Source: CAYTID01 sp964437735
Lineage (GTDB): Bacteria > Bacteroidota > Ignavibacteria > UBA10030 > BY39
NCBI GenBank assembly: GCA_964437735.1
Contig: CAYTID010000005.1
Location: forward strand, 1-51,797
Reading direction: 5' to 3'
Length of the DNA: 51,797 bases
Each line of letters starts with the position of its first letter. Within the stretch, counting starts at the first letter, position 1. Of this stretch, positions 33,295 through 43,514 are shown one piece after another. The notes under the pieces are model-generated. The model made no database searches. It was not told the origin of the DNA and was given only the letters and a program-made list of their open reading frames with translations. Position numbers and translations under genes: made by a program.

Positions 33295-33549
33295 TTATTC
33301 TGTCAGATGGGAATTATCAGCATTAGTAATAATTTCAATTGCAATTTCAGCATCAATCTTCGAAACATAAATTTTTATCGGACCGATCAATACGTTATAT
33401 CCGGTTCCGATTACTCCCGCACCAAACAGGTTTTGAAGTTCAGCATTCTTTGCATAAAATTTTATATCCGCAGATTCCAATAATGAACTGCACCATAAAT
33501 AATCAGTATATGATTCAGCAGTATAAACTAATTTTAAATCGCTTTCCAT
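33295..33549 (-). CDS. DUF2007-like small protein
   Basis: An 84-residue protein resembling DUF2007 (putative signal-transducing protein): an opening KLVYTAESYTDYLWCSSLLE, an LQNLFGAG segment and a closing IYVSKIDAEIAIEII, the alternating strand-helix pattern of this family. GGAG precedes the ATG by 7 bases. It is 12 bp downstream of the methylmalonyl-CoA mutase gene on the same strand. The family's biochemical role is not known. Confidence 0.75.
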   Translation of the reverse strand: MESDLKLVYTAESYTDYLWCSSLLESADIKFYAKNAELQNLFGAGVIGTGYNVLIGPIKIYVSKIDAEIAIEIITNADNSHLTE

Positions 33550-33561
33550 ATTTCTTCTCCG

Positions 33562-35208
33562 TTAATTATCTGAATATTCACCCCATACCTTACGTAATGT
33601 ATCGGAAATTTCTCCGATTGTAGCATATTCCTCAACAGCGTCAAGAATTAAGGGGAGTAAATTTTCCTCCGAAGATGCGGCTTTCGCTAATGCATCAAGG
33701 GAGCGTGATACATTTTCCGGATTGCGACGATTACGTATTTCTGAAATCTTTTGTATCTGGCGTTTGTGGACACTTTGATCGATTTTCAGAATCTCCGGTT
33801 GAATGGATTCCTGCGTGATAAAGTCATTTACCCCAACTATAATTTTATCTTTGCGTTCTATTTGCTTTTGATATTCGTAAGCACTGTTTGCTATTTCGTT
33901 CTGATAAAATTTATTTTCGATTGCCTTTACAGCACCTCCCAAAGTATCAATTTTCGTTATGTATTCGGTGGCTTTCTTTTCAATTTCATCCGTAAGTTTT
34001 TCGATATAATACGAGCCGCCAAGCGGATCGATAGTATCCGGTACGCCGCTTTCATTAGCAATTACCTGCTGAGTACGCAAAGCAATTCTGACTGAATCTT
34101 CCGTGGGTAATGCCAATGCCTCATCTCTGCTGTTTGTGTGCAATGATTGACAACCTCCCAGCACAGCGGCAAGAGCTTGTAAAGTAACGCGTACCACATT
34201 GTTATCAATTTGTTGAGCAGTTAAAGTTGAACCTGCCGTCTGGGCGTGGAATCTCAGCTTCATCGATTCAGGATTTTTTGCCCCGAATCTGCCGCGCATA
34301 ATTTTTGCCCATAACCGGCGGGCAGCCCGGAATTTTGCAACTTCTTCAAAAATATTATTGTGAGCATTAAAGAAAAAAGAGAGCTGTGAAGCAAACGTAT
34401 CTACATTAAGTCCGGCATCGACCGCTGCTTGTACGTAAGCAATTCCATTCGCAAGTGTAAATGCAACTTCCTGAACTGCAGTAGAGCCCGCTTCGCGTAT
34501 GTGATAACCGCTTATTGAAATTGTATTCCATCTTGGTAAGTTTTTACTGCACCAGCTAAAAATATCTGTTATTAGACGCATTGAATTTCCCGGCGGATAG
34601 ATATATGTACCCCGGGCAATGTACTCCTTTAATAGATCATTCTGAATAGTACCAGCCAGTTTTGAAATATCTGCTCCTTGTTTTTTTGCGATTGCAATAT
34701 ACATACAAAGGAGTATTGCCGCCGTCGAATTGATTGTCATGGAAGTGGAAATCCGTTCGAGCTCTATCCCATCGAACAATTGTTCCATATCCCGAAGGGA
34801 ATCAATTGCTACGCCAACTTTACCGACTTCTCCTTCAGACATCGGATGATCAGAATCGTAGCCCATCTGAGTCGGCAAATCGAATGCAACCGATAACCCT
34901 GTAGTTCCGTGGTCCAATAGATATCTGTAGCGTTTGTTAGATTCCTCAGCCGAAGCAAATCCTGCATACTGCCGCATCGTCCAAAATTTTCCCCGATACA
35001 TAGTCGGATATACTCCGCGCGTAAATGGATAATCGCCCGGATAACCCAACTCTGTCAGATACTCAATCTCTTCAGGGAAGTAACATTTTTCAATATCGAT
35101 ATCGGAATCAGTTTTAAACTTTTCTTTACGCTCATGTGATTTCTTTAGGAAGGGATTTAATGTCTCATCTTCCCACTTTTTTCTTTTATTTTCCAGATCA
35201 TCTGTCAT
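33562..35208 (-). CDS. mutB: Methylmalonyl-CoA mutase, catalytic (alpha) subunit
   Basis: A 548-residue (beta/alpha)8 acyl-CoA mutase subunit with FWTMRQYAGFASAEESNKRY, GLSVAFDLPTQMGYDSDHP, TYIYPPGNSMRLITDI, ISGYHIREAGSTAVQEVAF and RFHAQTAGSTLTAQQ. The Tyr in RQYAGF and Arg in SMRL favour methylmalonyl- over isobutyryl-CoA. It lacks the C-terminal cobalamin-binding domain (no DxHxxG), so a separate small subunit must exist elsewhere. The start is set at MTDDLENKRK with an AGGA upstream; an open frame extends 15 codons further. It interconverts succinyl-CoA and methylmalonyl-CoA in propionate metabolism. Confidence 0.9.
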   Translation of the reverse strand: MTDDLENKRKKWEDETLNPFLKKSHERKEKFKTDSDIDIEKCYFPEEIEYLTELGYPGDYPFTRGVYPTMYRGKFWTMRQYAGFASAEESNKRYRYLLDHGTTGLSVAFDLPTQMGYDSDHPMSEGEVGKVGVAIDSLRDMEQLFDGIELERISTSMTINSTAAILLCMYIAIAKKQGADISKLAGTIQNDLLKEYIARGTYIYPPGNSMRLITDIFSWCSKNLPRWNTISISGYHIREAGSTAVQEVAFTLANGIAYVQAAVDAGLNVDTFASQLSFFFNAHNNIFEEVAKFRAARRLWAKIMRGRFGAKNPESMKLRFHAQTAGSTLTAQQIDNNVVRVTLQALAAVLGGCQSLHTNSRDEALALPTEDSVRIALRTQQVIANESGVPDTIDPLGGSYYIEKLTDEIEKKATEYITKIDTLGGAVKAIENKFYQNEIANSAYEYQKQIERKDKIIVGVNDFITQESIQPEILKIDQSVHKRQIQKISEIRNRRNPENVSRSLDALAKAASSEENLLPLILDAVEEYATIGEISDTLRKVWGEYSDN

Positions 35209-35274
35209 CTTTTTATCCTGTTTTTTATAATGATAAAATAAAGAAAAGTACATAAGGATTCAAATAAAAATGGA

Positions 35275-37677
35275 TTATTTCCAAATAATCTGTTTCCATT
35301 TTTTGCCGTTTGATTCAAATAATGCAGCCCCTGAAAGATCGGTGCGGTGAATTTTTATATTTTTATCATTTAATCTTTCCAATACTATATCTGAGGGATG
35401 GTTGAATTTATTGTTGAAGCCGGCTGAAATTAATGCATACTCAGGCGCTACCTGATCTAGAAATTCTTCAGTATTGCTGGTTTTACTCCCATGATGAGCA
35501 TTCTTCAGAATGTCGGTTTTTAAAAAATCAGAATATTGGTTCAATATTTCAATTTCGGATTTTCTCTCTATGTCACCGGTCAGCATTAATGAGGTTTCCT
35601 TGTAAACAATTTTCAATACAATAGACTGGTCGTTTAGATCATGTGTTTGTGTGGAATCAAACTCTCCCGCAGGATGAAGAACATATATCCTCGATAAATC
35701 CGACGCTTGAATAATACTCCCCTGTTTTACAACGCGATATTTTATATCGAGGGAGTCGATTAAGAATTTGTATTCCGCAAAAATATTTGTCTTCTCATAA
35801 GAACCGGCGTCAATAATAGTTCCAACTTTAAATTTTCTCAAAAGGGAAGGAATTCCTCCCAAATGATCATAGTGAGGATGAGTATTCAATATATAATCTA
35901 TTTTCCTGATCCCTTTTTTATTTAAAAATTGTTTAATAAATCTCTCACCCGCATCACGATAAAAAGTTCTTGGACCGGCGTCAACCAACATATTTTTACC
36001 ATCCGGGAATTCTATGAATATTGCATCCCCTTGTCCGACATCCAGAAATGTTACTTTGAAATTTTCTTCTTTCTCGAATAATAAAGAATAAAAAATCAGT
36101 CCGTTTGCGACAATTAAAAAGGCGAATATAAATCTTTTGACTATTATTCCATTCCTTAAGGTGAATATAAAACCGATGATCACATAAAAAATCACGCCTG
36201 AAAGAAAATTAAAATTTGCAAATATATGGGAATACTTTAAATTCCCGAAGTAAGATACAAAATATAATAGGAATCCCGCAGACGCCTTCGTCGTTTGTGC
36301 GAAAATATCTGCCGCCCAATTTGAAATAAAGGCAAAAATTGAAGTAATAATACCCAGTGCAAGAATAATTCCTGTCATCGGTACAATTATTAAATTTGCA
36401 GCGAAACCGATTATTGATATCTTCCCGAAATAATAGGATGTAAAAGGAATTGTGCCAATCGCAGCGGCAAAAGAAACTGCTGCCAATCCTGAAAAAAATT
36501 TTATTATACTTGATTTTTGCAAAACCTCCGGTGCCAAATATAATACCGAGTGAATTTTGGGATATAAAGCTACTATCGCGATAACAGCGATGAATGATAA
36601 CTGAAACCCCGGTTCAAACAATTGTTTTGCATCGATAAAGAGGAGTATGATTGCTGCCACAGCGAGCGAATTAAACACATCAACTTTCCTCTCCAGCAAA
36701 AATGACATTAGTATTATTATTGCCATCACACTTGCGCGAACTACCGATGGAGGATGTCCGGTCAGGAAAATATAAAATACCAGAATCAGACTTGTCCCAA
36801 TAATACATATCTTTCTGCTAAAACGGAAAAAACTCAATAAAACAAAAATTATTGCAGTAATCATACCGACATGAAGTCCCGATACCGCGAGAATGTGCAT
36901 AACTCCTGCATTAATAAAAGACTCTTTCAGTTCAAACGGAATTTCGCTTCGGTCGCCGATAAGAATTCCTTTCAGGAAACTTGCTTCTTTACCCCCAATA
37001 TAGGTAGTAAAATTTTTGCTTATCAATTTTCGCAGCGGATATATTAAATCGGTCAAGAAGAAATTACCTTCCTTTCCGAGAATTTGGATATCGACCTGAT
37101 CTTCCAAATACATTTTTGCATATATTTCGTTCAGGAAGAGATACTTACGCAAATCGAAATCTCCGGGATTCCGGGCAGTACTGACACTTTGAAGTTGTCC
37201 TTGAAATAATATACGCATTCCGTATTGAAGTGAATCAATAAAACTTTCGCTTATATTTTCTATTGGGATTGATACAAGAACACCTCCGTTAGTGCGTATA
37301 TTTGGAACATCGGTTCCGTACTTATCTACTTCAACAACGAATTGTATGCTTGTCGATTTTTTGCGCGGAGGGTCTGTTACTATTCCCTCTAACATTGCAT
37401 CAGCGGAATACCCGGTAAATTTAATTATAAGATTTTTCGAAAAATATTTGCCATCGACAGAAATCTTTACAATTCCCAGTAAGACAATTAGTGCCAAAGT
37501 AAAGTAAATTCTAAGAAATGAGTCTTTTTTTTGAGCGATGAAAAATATTAATGAGAGGATGAATAAGATTAATAAAGACAAGGCAGAATATAATAGCGGG
37601 ATTTCGCAATACCATCCAATGATAATGCCTGCAATTAACGGGAGGGCATATTTCATAGCGGGGCGATTTATCAGCAT
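35275..37677 (-). CDS. comEC: ComEC/Rec2 family DNA-uptake channel protein
   Basis: An 800-residue protein with an N-terminal membrane/OB-like DUF4131 region (about 1-190), a Competence domain with many helices (about 225-500; GVMHILAVSGLHVGMI, HPPSVVRASVMA) and a C-terminal metallo-beta-lactamase domain (about 545-790; DVGQGDAIFIEFP, NTHPHYDHLGG, LMLTGDIE, NAHHGSKTS). It moves single-stranded DNA across the inner membrane, and the lactamase domain probably degrades one strand. It is a full-length three-domain version. No other competence genes are in the window. It lies 6 bp after the phosphatase-superfamily gene. Confidence 0.94.
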   Translation of the reverse strand: MLINRPAMKYALPLIAGIIIGWYCEIPLLYSALSLLILFILSLIFFIAQKKDSFLRIYFTLALIVLLGIVKISVDGKYFSKNLIIKFTGYSADAMLEGIVTDPPRKKSTSIQFVVEVDKYGTDVPNIRTNGGVLVSIPIENISESFIDSLQYGMRILFQGQLQSVSTARNPGDFDLRKYLFLNEIYAKMYLEDQVDIQILGKEGNFFLTDLIYPLRKLISKNFTTYIGGKEASFLKGILIGDRSEIPFELKESFINAGVMHILAVSGLHVGMITAIIFVLLSFFRFSRKICIIGTSLILVFYIFLTGHPPSVVRASVMAIIILMSFLLERKVDVFNSLAVAAIILLFIDAKQLFEPGFQLSFIAVIAIVALYPKIHSVLYLAPEVLQKSSIIKFFSGLAAVSFAAAIGTIPFTSYYFGKISIIGFAANLIIVPMTGIILALGIITSIFAFISNWAADIFAQTTKASAGFLLYFVSYFGNLKYSHIFANFNFLSGVIFYVIIGFIFTLRNGIIVKRFIFAFLIVANGLIFYSLLFEKEENFKVTFLDVGQGDAIFIEFPDGKNMLVDAGPRTFYRDAGERFIKQFLNKKGIRKIDYILNTHPHYDHLGGIPSLLRKFKVGTIIDAGSYEKTNIFAEYKFLIDSLDIKYRVVKQGSIIQASDLSRIYVLHPAGEFDSTQTHDLNDQSIVLKIVYKETSLMLTGDIERKSEIEILNQYSDFLKTDILKNAHHGSKTSNTEEFLDQVAPEYALISAGFNNKFNHPSDIVLERLNDKNIKIHRTDLSGAALFESNGKKWKQIIWK

Positions 37678-37683
37678 AACAAT

Positions 37684-38616
37684 TTATTTAAACAATTTCA
37701 GAATTGCGGGAGCAATCTGTGAAATATTTTTCAACTTCAGATTTGAAAAATATTTTTTGTGCCTTCCCGCCACAAACAAAGGCACAGGATTCCTTGTATG
37801 GGTTTTCGTGGATAAGTCTTCAATGTTACCATGGTCGCTGGTTAGTAATAATGTCATCGTTCCTGGATCGAAGCCTTCCAAAACTCCGGATATCAAGGTA
37901 TCAATTTTTTCCAATTCTTCAACTGATTTACTCATCGACTGACTGTGTCCTGCATGATCCGTAAAAAAATATTCGTAGAAAACAAAATCATATATTTGGA
38001 GAAGTCCTGCCAGCCGTTTACCCGCATCTATTATACTAAGTTCACGAACAAGTGGAAATCCCATCGCATTCCAGTGTTCGTTTGTAATATCAGCAGCCAG
38101 CGCCTCTCCATTCTTAAGAATTTTATGATCATTTAATTCAAAACCCGACATAGTCCATGCCATAGTCGTGGCAGTCCGCCGGGTTTTATGTGTTTCAATA
38201 TATTCGAAATACCGCGGAGGATATGCATTTGCATAAAAAACAGAAGTCCCGTTTTGCGATAAACCTTTAAAAATATTTTTTTGTGAGATTAACGAACGTA
38301 ACTCAGAATAGGGATAAGGACCAAAATGTTTTCCGATCAACTTTGATGCATTAATTCCGCATAATAACGAGGTTTGTCCGGTCCCGCTTTGGGGTAAACC
38401 CTTGACATTAAGATTAGCATCTAACGGGTGCAGAAAGGAAAATTTGTTTTCTATATATCCGTTTTTTAGATGAGGTCTTTTCCCCTCCAGTAATCGATCA
38501 AAAGTTGTTAACTCAGATTTAAAAAAAGGATTTATTGTCTCATTTTTCTTTCCTATCCCAACGCCATCAAGAAAAATAAATAAAAGCTTTTCTTTGCTTT
38601 TTAATACCTTTGTCAT
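37684..38616 (-). CDS. Alkaline-phosphatase-superfamily metalloenzyme
   Basis: A 310-residue protein of the phosphoglycerate mutase/phosphopentomutase-like metalloenzyme superfamily. The N-terminal FLFIFLDGVGIGKK contains the first metal Asp, QSGTGQTSLLCGIN the nucleophile region, EYFFTDHAGHSQ and LTSDHGNIED the later metal-binding His/Asp residues, and THTRNPVPLFVAG the last His. The substrate is not clear. It overlaps dtd by 4 bp and precedes comEC, so it sits in the prmC-dtd-comEC transcript. Confidence 0.83.
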   Translation of the reverse strand: MTKVLKSKEKLLFIFLDGVGIGKKNETINPFFKSELTTFDRLLEGKRPHLKNGYIENKFSFLHPLDANLNVKGLPQSGTGQTSLLCGINASKLIGKHFGPYPYSELRSLISQKNIFKGLSQNGTSVFYANAYPPRYFEYIETHKTRRTATTMAWTMSGFELNDHKILKNGEALAADITNEHWNAMGFPLVRELSIIDAGKRLAGLLQIYDFVFYEYFFTDHAGHSQSMSKSVEELEKIDTLISGVLEGFDPGTMTLLLTSDHGNIEDLSTKTHTRNPVPLFVAGRHKKYFSNLKLKNISQIAPAILKLFK

Positions 38617-39068
38617 AATGTTTCTTTTGATTCGAGCAAGATTGTAACAGGACCCTCGTTCACGAGGCTAATATTCATCATTGCGCCGAATACACCCGTT
38701 TTAATATGTTCAGAACCCATTAATAATTTAAGATTCTCAACAAATATTTTATACATTTGATTCGCATGTTCGGGTGGAGCTGCATTAGTGAATGAAGGTC
38801 TGTTTCCCCTGCGTGTGTCAGCATATAATGTAAATTGTGAAACCACGAGAATAGAACCATCGACATCCTTAACAGATAAATTCATTTTGTTCTGCGCGTC
38901 TTCAAAAATTCTTAAGTTAACACATTTTTCAGCCAGATACTTTGCATCTTTTTCATCATCGGTAGCAGATACGCTGATCAGAACCAGCAACCCTTTTTTA
39001 ATTTCACTTATGGTTTTACTTTCAATTTTAACATCTGCATTCCCGACTCTCTGAATTAATGCCCTCAT
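38613..39068 (-). CDS. dtd: D-aminoacyl-tRNA deacylase
   Basis: A 151-residue Dtd with MRALIQRVGNADVKI at the start, the catalytic-pocket motif SQFTLYADTRRGNRPSF, and the C-terminal NXGPVT-type motif VNEGPVTILLES. It removes D-amino acids (and glycine) mischarged on tRNAs. The length is normal. It overlaps the downstream phosphatase-superfamily gene and is 3 bp after prmC, grouping two translation-quality genes. Confidence 0.95.
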   Translation of the reverse strand: MRALIQRVGNADVKIESKTISEIKKGLLVLISVSATDDEKDAKYLAEKCVNLRIFEDAQNKMNLSVKDVDGSILVVSQFTLYADTRRGNRPSFTNAAPPEHANQMYKIFVENLKLLMGSEHIKTGVFGAMMNISLVNEGPVTILLESKETL

Positions 39069-39071
39069 AAA

Positions 39072-39944
39072 TTATATCTTTCCTTTTATTACTCTGTCAT
39101 TTCCGGAAAAATCTTTGATCGTTTCGATGCAGGAATAACCGTGATTTTTTAATATTTGAGATACAGGAACACTTTGATTATATGCAATTTCTAAAAACAA
39201 ATATCCGCCTGTTTTTAGAAACCTCCGGCTTATATCAGCGATCCTTTCAAAAAAAGTGAGCCCGTTATCAAAATCCGTTGTGGCAATTCTTGGCTCGTAC
39301 TCGCTCACCTCTCTGCTTAATTGCAAAAATTCTTCGTTCGATATGTATGGAGGATTTGAAACAACTGCATCAAATTTTTCATCAAAACTAATTTCATCAA
39401 AAATATCTTTCTGAAAAAATCCAATCCTGTTGAAAACAGAATTTCTTTCTGCATTCCTTCGAGCAATTACCAAAGCATCGTCGCTCTTATCGATGCTTGT
39501 GACGGTTGCATGCGGGAGAAATTTTGCAAGACTGATAGATATGTTTCCGCTTCCGGCGCCTATATCCAAAATTTTTATAACGTTATTGTTATTTTTGAAT
39601 TGCTTAATAACTTCCTCAACAAGTGTTTCAGTATCCTGCCGAGGAATCAAAACTCGTGAATCAACACTAAACTTCAATCCCATAAATTCTGTTTCTCCTA
39701 AAATATATTGCAAGGGTTCATGATTTAATCTCCGCCTGAATAATTGCTTAAATTTTGAGGTTTCCTCGCCTTTTAACGGCTTATCAAAGTTTTTGTATAA
39801 ATCAATTCTGCTACAATTCAGGGATTGGCAAAGAAGTAATTCGACATTTAACCGCGCGTCTTCAAATCCCTTTTCTTTCAGATACTGAGTAGACCAATCG
39901 ACTAATTCAAGTATCTTCCAATTATTTTTTTTAATTTCACTCAT
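39072..39944 (-). CDS. prmC: Release factor glutamine methyltransferase
   Basis: A 290-residue protein with an N-terminal helical substrate-recognition domain (about 1-80), a RQDTETLVEEV segment and a SAM methyltransferase domain with ILDIGAGSGNISISLA and the catalytic NPPYI (VVSNPPYISNEEF). It methylates the GGQ glutamine of class I release factors. It is first in the prmC-dtd-phosphatase-comEC series and 66 bp after the CoA activase gene. Confidence 0.95.
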   Translation of the reverse strand: MSEIKKNNWKILELVDWSTQYLKEKGFEDARLNVELLLCQSLNCSRIDLYKNFDKPLKGEETSKFKQLFRRRLNHEPLQYILGETEFMGLKFSVDSRVLIPRQDTETLVEEVIKQFKNNNNVIKILDIGAGSGNISISLAKFLPHATVTSIDKSDDALVIARRNAERNSVFNRIGFFQKDIFDEISFDEKFDAVVSNPPYISNEEFLQLSREVSEYEPRIATTDFDNGLTFFERIADISRRFLKTGGYLFLEIAYNQSVPVSQILKNHGYSCIETIKDFSGNDRVIKGKI

Positions 39945-40010
39945 TCAAAATGAATATAAGAATCGGAAAACGAAAAACAAATAATCCCTCCCGAACGCAT
40001 AGATTAATAC

Positions 40011-43000
40011 CTAACGAAAAAATTGATTCGAGAATACTTCTTCATCTATTGTTTTGATAGGAATACTCCGGGATAATGGTTTCTTCATATTTTCGAGGTA
40101 TCGTTTAAGAAAATACGCTATCGTTTCAATACGGATTTTTATAGAACCCTTTGGCTTATTCTCGTCAATATCTTTGAAACAAAAATACGGAGTCCCGCTT
40201 GCTTCTACAATTTCCTGTATTAAGGAATAAATCGGAGCATCATGCCCGCACCTGAAGTTTGACAATTCAAGCACAACGAGATTAGGATGTCGTGCCGCAA
40301 ACTTTGCAGCCCATATTTTTTTATTCGTATTTTCGCTATAAGAATTTTTCCATACATCACTGATATCCAAAGGATCGTCTGTTTCGCCTTCGTATAAATT
40401 GTCCAGGATTTCCATCTCAGTAGGAAGTGAATCCTGATACAATATAGGATAACCAAGTTTTTGAAATTCTTCAAGAATGCCGTGATTGATTCCGGGATCA
40501 TTATGGTACGGACGGGCCAAAACTACAATCCCGATCCTGTTTTCTTTCTCAAGCATTTTTAATATTTCAGATCCCTCTTTTTTTATTTTATTCTGAAATT
40601 CAAACTGAGCCTCATAAGCTGTTTCAACCGCTTTATCGTTCTCCTTTTTGGTCAGTCCCAGAATATTTTCAAAATCAGTAAACATCTGATGAGCGGCAAG
40701 CTTCGGTTCCTTTAAATTAACGAATGTATTTATATATTTTATTTCCATCTCCTGAAAGATATCATATTCCTTGATGAATGCAGCTTTTACTGAAAATGGA
40801 GTCGCCACCGCTGACGGACAGCCGCTGTTATCAACACAATTTATCAATTCACTCGGCATTGAATCGATGCTGGGAAAAAAAATAAAATCTATCTTCTTCT
40901 TCTTATTCTGTACATAAATTAAATTATGAATATGCGGGATACCAAGTTTGCTCGGATAGCATGGATCGATGTTCCCTCTTTTAGCACCATCTCTGTACAG
41001 TTTTTCAGAAGTGAATTCAGAATAGACTATATTCCCGGGTAAGATTCCGAGACTTTCGAAATACGCACTGAAAAACGGATTATAAGTATATAAATTTAAC
41101 AAACGCGGTATTCCGACAACAATTTTTTCCCTTTTCTTTTTTAAAAAATTTATATTCCTTTTATTTTTCGTGATAGCATACCGGATCGGCGGGTCTTTTA
41201 CCGCTTGAGGCTTTATGGGATGCCAAACTGATTGCCCGGCTTTCTCAATCATGTTAGGATTTTTTAATTTGATTTCATTCAGATGTTTTTGTATTTCTCT
41301 CATCCCCTCAATATTTTCAACTGTTCCTTTTTCGCATGAGGCAATAATAACTCTCTCTTTATGAATTCCGAGAATCTCCTCGAAAGAATCTTGTTCAAGG
41401 TATTCGATTCTTCCTGACTTTGCCGACTCAGGTCCCATTTTATAACTAAAGGTCTGTTCGTTATTCAGAGTGTTTGTTTTTTTCATGGAAATGTCGATAA
41501 AGGTGCGCAGACAATTATTTTTACAATAGAGGCAACGAGTTTCTTCATTCCGTTTTGTTTCATACTTAATCGATGCCACCGCGTCAAAGCCGATAAAGTT
41601 AGTAAATTTTCCGCTCTCGATTAATCTTATCGTTTCGATGGCAACACCTATAGCTCCGCTTTCACCCGTATGTGGATGGACATTGATAACAGGCTTGTGA
41701 AGTAAACCCTGATATCGTTCGTTAATAAAATCGACCTGAGCTTTTACCGCTGCGAGATTGTGTTGCGTCCCTCCTTGTAAAATAAAGTACCTTCCGAATT
41801 TTGCCACATTAGGCATTTGGGCAATATAAAGCCAGATATTTTTCGGGAGTACCTTTGCCAGTCCTGCTAATATTTCCTCGGGCTTCCAACCTTGTCGCTG
41901 AAAATCCACAATATCAGTTTGTAAAAAAACTGCGCAACCATAACTGAATTCAGGAACTCGTTTAGCTGTAAATGCTTTTTCTGCATATTGTTCAACATTA
42001 AATCCGAGACTTTCTGCAGTGGCTTGAAGGAAATAACCGTTTCCTGCAGAGCATTGAGTGTTAAGTTTAAAATCAACAACTCTTCCTTCCTTTAATATTA
42101 TAATTTTGATGTCTTGTCCTCCGACATCACAAATCACATCGACATTATCGAAATAATGGAGGGCAGAAATTGTATGTGCAACAGTTTCAACCAGCGCGAT
42201 ATCGGCTCCGATACAATCTTTTAAAATATCTTTAGCATACCCTGTTACTCCAACACCAAGGATATTTAATTTTACATTTTGTGACTCTATTTTCCTCTGA
42301 AGATTTATTAATATTTCTTTTGTGTCTTCAATCGGATTACCTTTTGACAGTCGGTAGTCTTTTGCAATTACGTTTTTATTTTTATCAAGAAGAACCGCTT
42401 TAGTTGAGGTGGATCCTCCATCAAGACCGATATATGCATCAATAGTTTTTTGAGGATTCAAAATTACTGTTTGATACTTTGGTAAAGTATATTTTTTTGT
42501 GAATGCCTCAATTTCTTCGTGGCTTTTACATAATGCTGCACCGCTAATTTTACTTTTTAACTCCTCCCGATCGCTATAGATATATTGATAAATTTTTTGC
42601 GTGCCTTGATAAACTCCTACGTTTTTAGGTTCTTTATTCCCGTATTCGACCGCACCAAGGGCGGCGTACAGCTCAGAATTGGCAGGGACTTTAATTAAAT
42701 CTTCGGGTTGGATATTCTCAGGAATTGATATATTTCTTTCCTTCCATAAACCGGGAATATTTGCCTGCCAGGCTTCTACCATTCCCGGAAGAAATGTGTT
42801 AGGACCTCCAAGCAATAATATTTCCGGTAGTAACGTATGACCTCGTGTTAAAACAGTCAAATTTTGGAGTATGATCGATTCATATAAAGAAGCCATCAAT
42901 TCATACTTTGACACTCCCTGTTTCTGGAGTGAATTGATATCCGTTTCCGCAAATACTCCGCATTTACCTGCTATGGGATGAATTTTTATACCTTTGAATT

Positions 43001-43514
43001 TGAATAAGGACAAATCCGATTGCGGAATATTTAATTTAGCGGCAATTTTATCGATAACAGATCCGGTTCCGCCTGCACACTTATCATTCATGCTTGATAT
43101 TTTTTTTCTGCCACCAGGTGTATCTTTAAAAATAATTATTTTTGCATCCTGACCACCAAGCTCGATAACAGATTTGACTGAAGGGTGAAATTTTTCCACG
43201 GCGAGGGACAAAGCATTAACTTCCTGAACAAACTTTCCTCCAATGTAATCGGCATATCCATGTGCACCGCTTCCTGTAACAAATATTCTAAATTCACCCG
43301 CCTTAATTTCTAAATCACATTCGAGTTTCTCTAAAAATTCGAAAACCTTTTCCGCTAAACGGGTTTCGTGGCGTTGATAATATGACCAAATAATTTTATC
43401 CCCATCGTTGTCGACCGCCACTCCTTTAACAGTCGTTGATCCGATATCGAGACCCACTGATAAATTCTTGGATCGTCCTTTGAGATTCAACACAATATTA
43501 TCGTTTTTAATCAT
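40011..43514 (-). CDS. Large CoA-activase protein (two BadF/BcrA ATPase domains plus DUF2229)
   Basis: A 1167-residue protein. Two ASKHA ATPase domains of the HgdC/BadF type occupy about 18-290 (GLDIGSTTVKGV; DKCAGGTG with Cys146 and GKCGVFAETD with Cys185, the two cluster ligands of HgdC) and about 360-640 (GLDGGSTSTKAV; NTQCSAGNG, YGCAVFLQTD). The rest includes a CxxxC-rich hinge and a DUF2229 domain (about 815-1120; VVGIPRLLNLYTYNPFFSAYF, GCPSAVATPF, VVLARPYHNDPGI). HgdC-type activases drive ATP-dependent low-potential electron transfer to a dehydratase. Here the partner is the overlapping gene at 43511. The reaction for this large family is not settled. Confidence 0.88.
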   Translation of the reverse strand: MIKNDNIVLNLKGRSKNLSVGLDIGSTTVKGVAVDNDGDKIIWSYYQRHETRLAEKVFEFLEKLECDLEIKAGEFRIFVTGSGAHGYADYIGGKFVQEVNALSLAVEKFHPSVKSVIELGGQDAKIIIFKDTPGGRKKISSMNDKCAGGTGSVIDKIAAKLNIPQSDLSLFKFKGIKIHPIAGKCGVFAETDINSLQKQGVSKYELMASLYESIILQNLTVLTRGHTLLPEILLLGGPNTFLPGMVEAWQANIPGLWKERNISIPENIQPEDLIKVPANSELYAALGAVEYGNKEPKNVGVYQGTQKIYQYIYSDREELKSKISGAALCKSHEEIEAFTKKYTLPKYQTVILNPQKTIDAYIGLDGGSTSTKAVLLDKNKNVIAKDYRLSKGNPIEDTKEILINLQRKIESQNVKLNILGVGVTGYAKDILKDCIGADIALVETVAHTISALHYFDNVDVICDVGGQDIKIIILKEGRVVDFKLNTQCSAGNGYFLQATAESLGFNVEQYAEKAFTAKRVPEFSYGCAVFLQTDIVDFQRQGWKPEEILAGLAKVLPKNIWLYIAQMPNVAKFGRYFILQGGTQHNLAAVKAQVDFINERYQGLLHKPVINVHPHTGESGAIGVAIETIRLIESGKFTNFIGFDAVASIKYETKRNEETRCLYCKNNCLRTFIDISMKKTNTLNNEQTFSYKMGPESAKSGRIEYLEQDSFEEILGIHKERVIIASCEKGTVENIEGMREIQKHLNEIKLKNPNMIEKAGQSVWHPIKPQAVKDPPIRYAITKNKRNINFLKKKREKIVVGIPRLLNLYTYNPFFSAYFESLGILPGNIVYSEFTSEKLYRDGAKRGNIDPCYPSKLGIPHIHNLIYVQNKKKKIDFIFFPSIDSMPSELINCVDNSGCPSAVATPFSVKAAFIKEYDIFQEMEIKYINTFVNLKEPKLAAHQMFTDFENILGLTKKENDKAVETAYEAQFEFQNKIKKEGSEILKMLEKENRIGIVVLARPYHNDPGINHGILEEFQKLGYPILYQDSLPTEMEILDNLYEGETDDPLDISDVWKNSYSENTNKKIWAAKFAARHPNLVVLELSNFRCGHDAPIYSLIQEIVEASGTPYFCFKDIDENKPKGSIKIRIETIAYFLKRYLENMKKPLSRSIPIKTIDEEVFSNQFFR

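Noticed and set aside
33751..34095. 114-codon open frame on plus inside the mutase gene
   Set aside because: Antisense shadow; the minus-strand mutase is conserved throughout.
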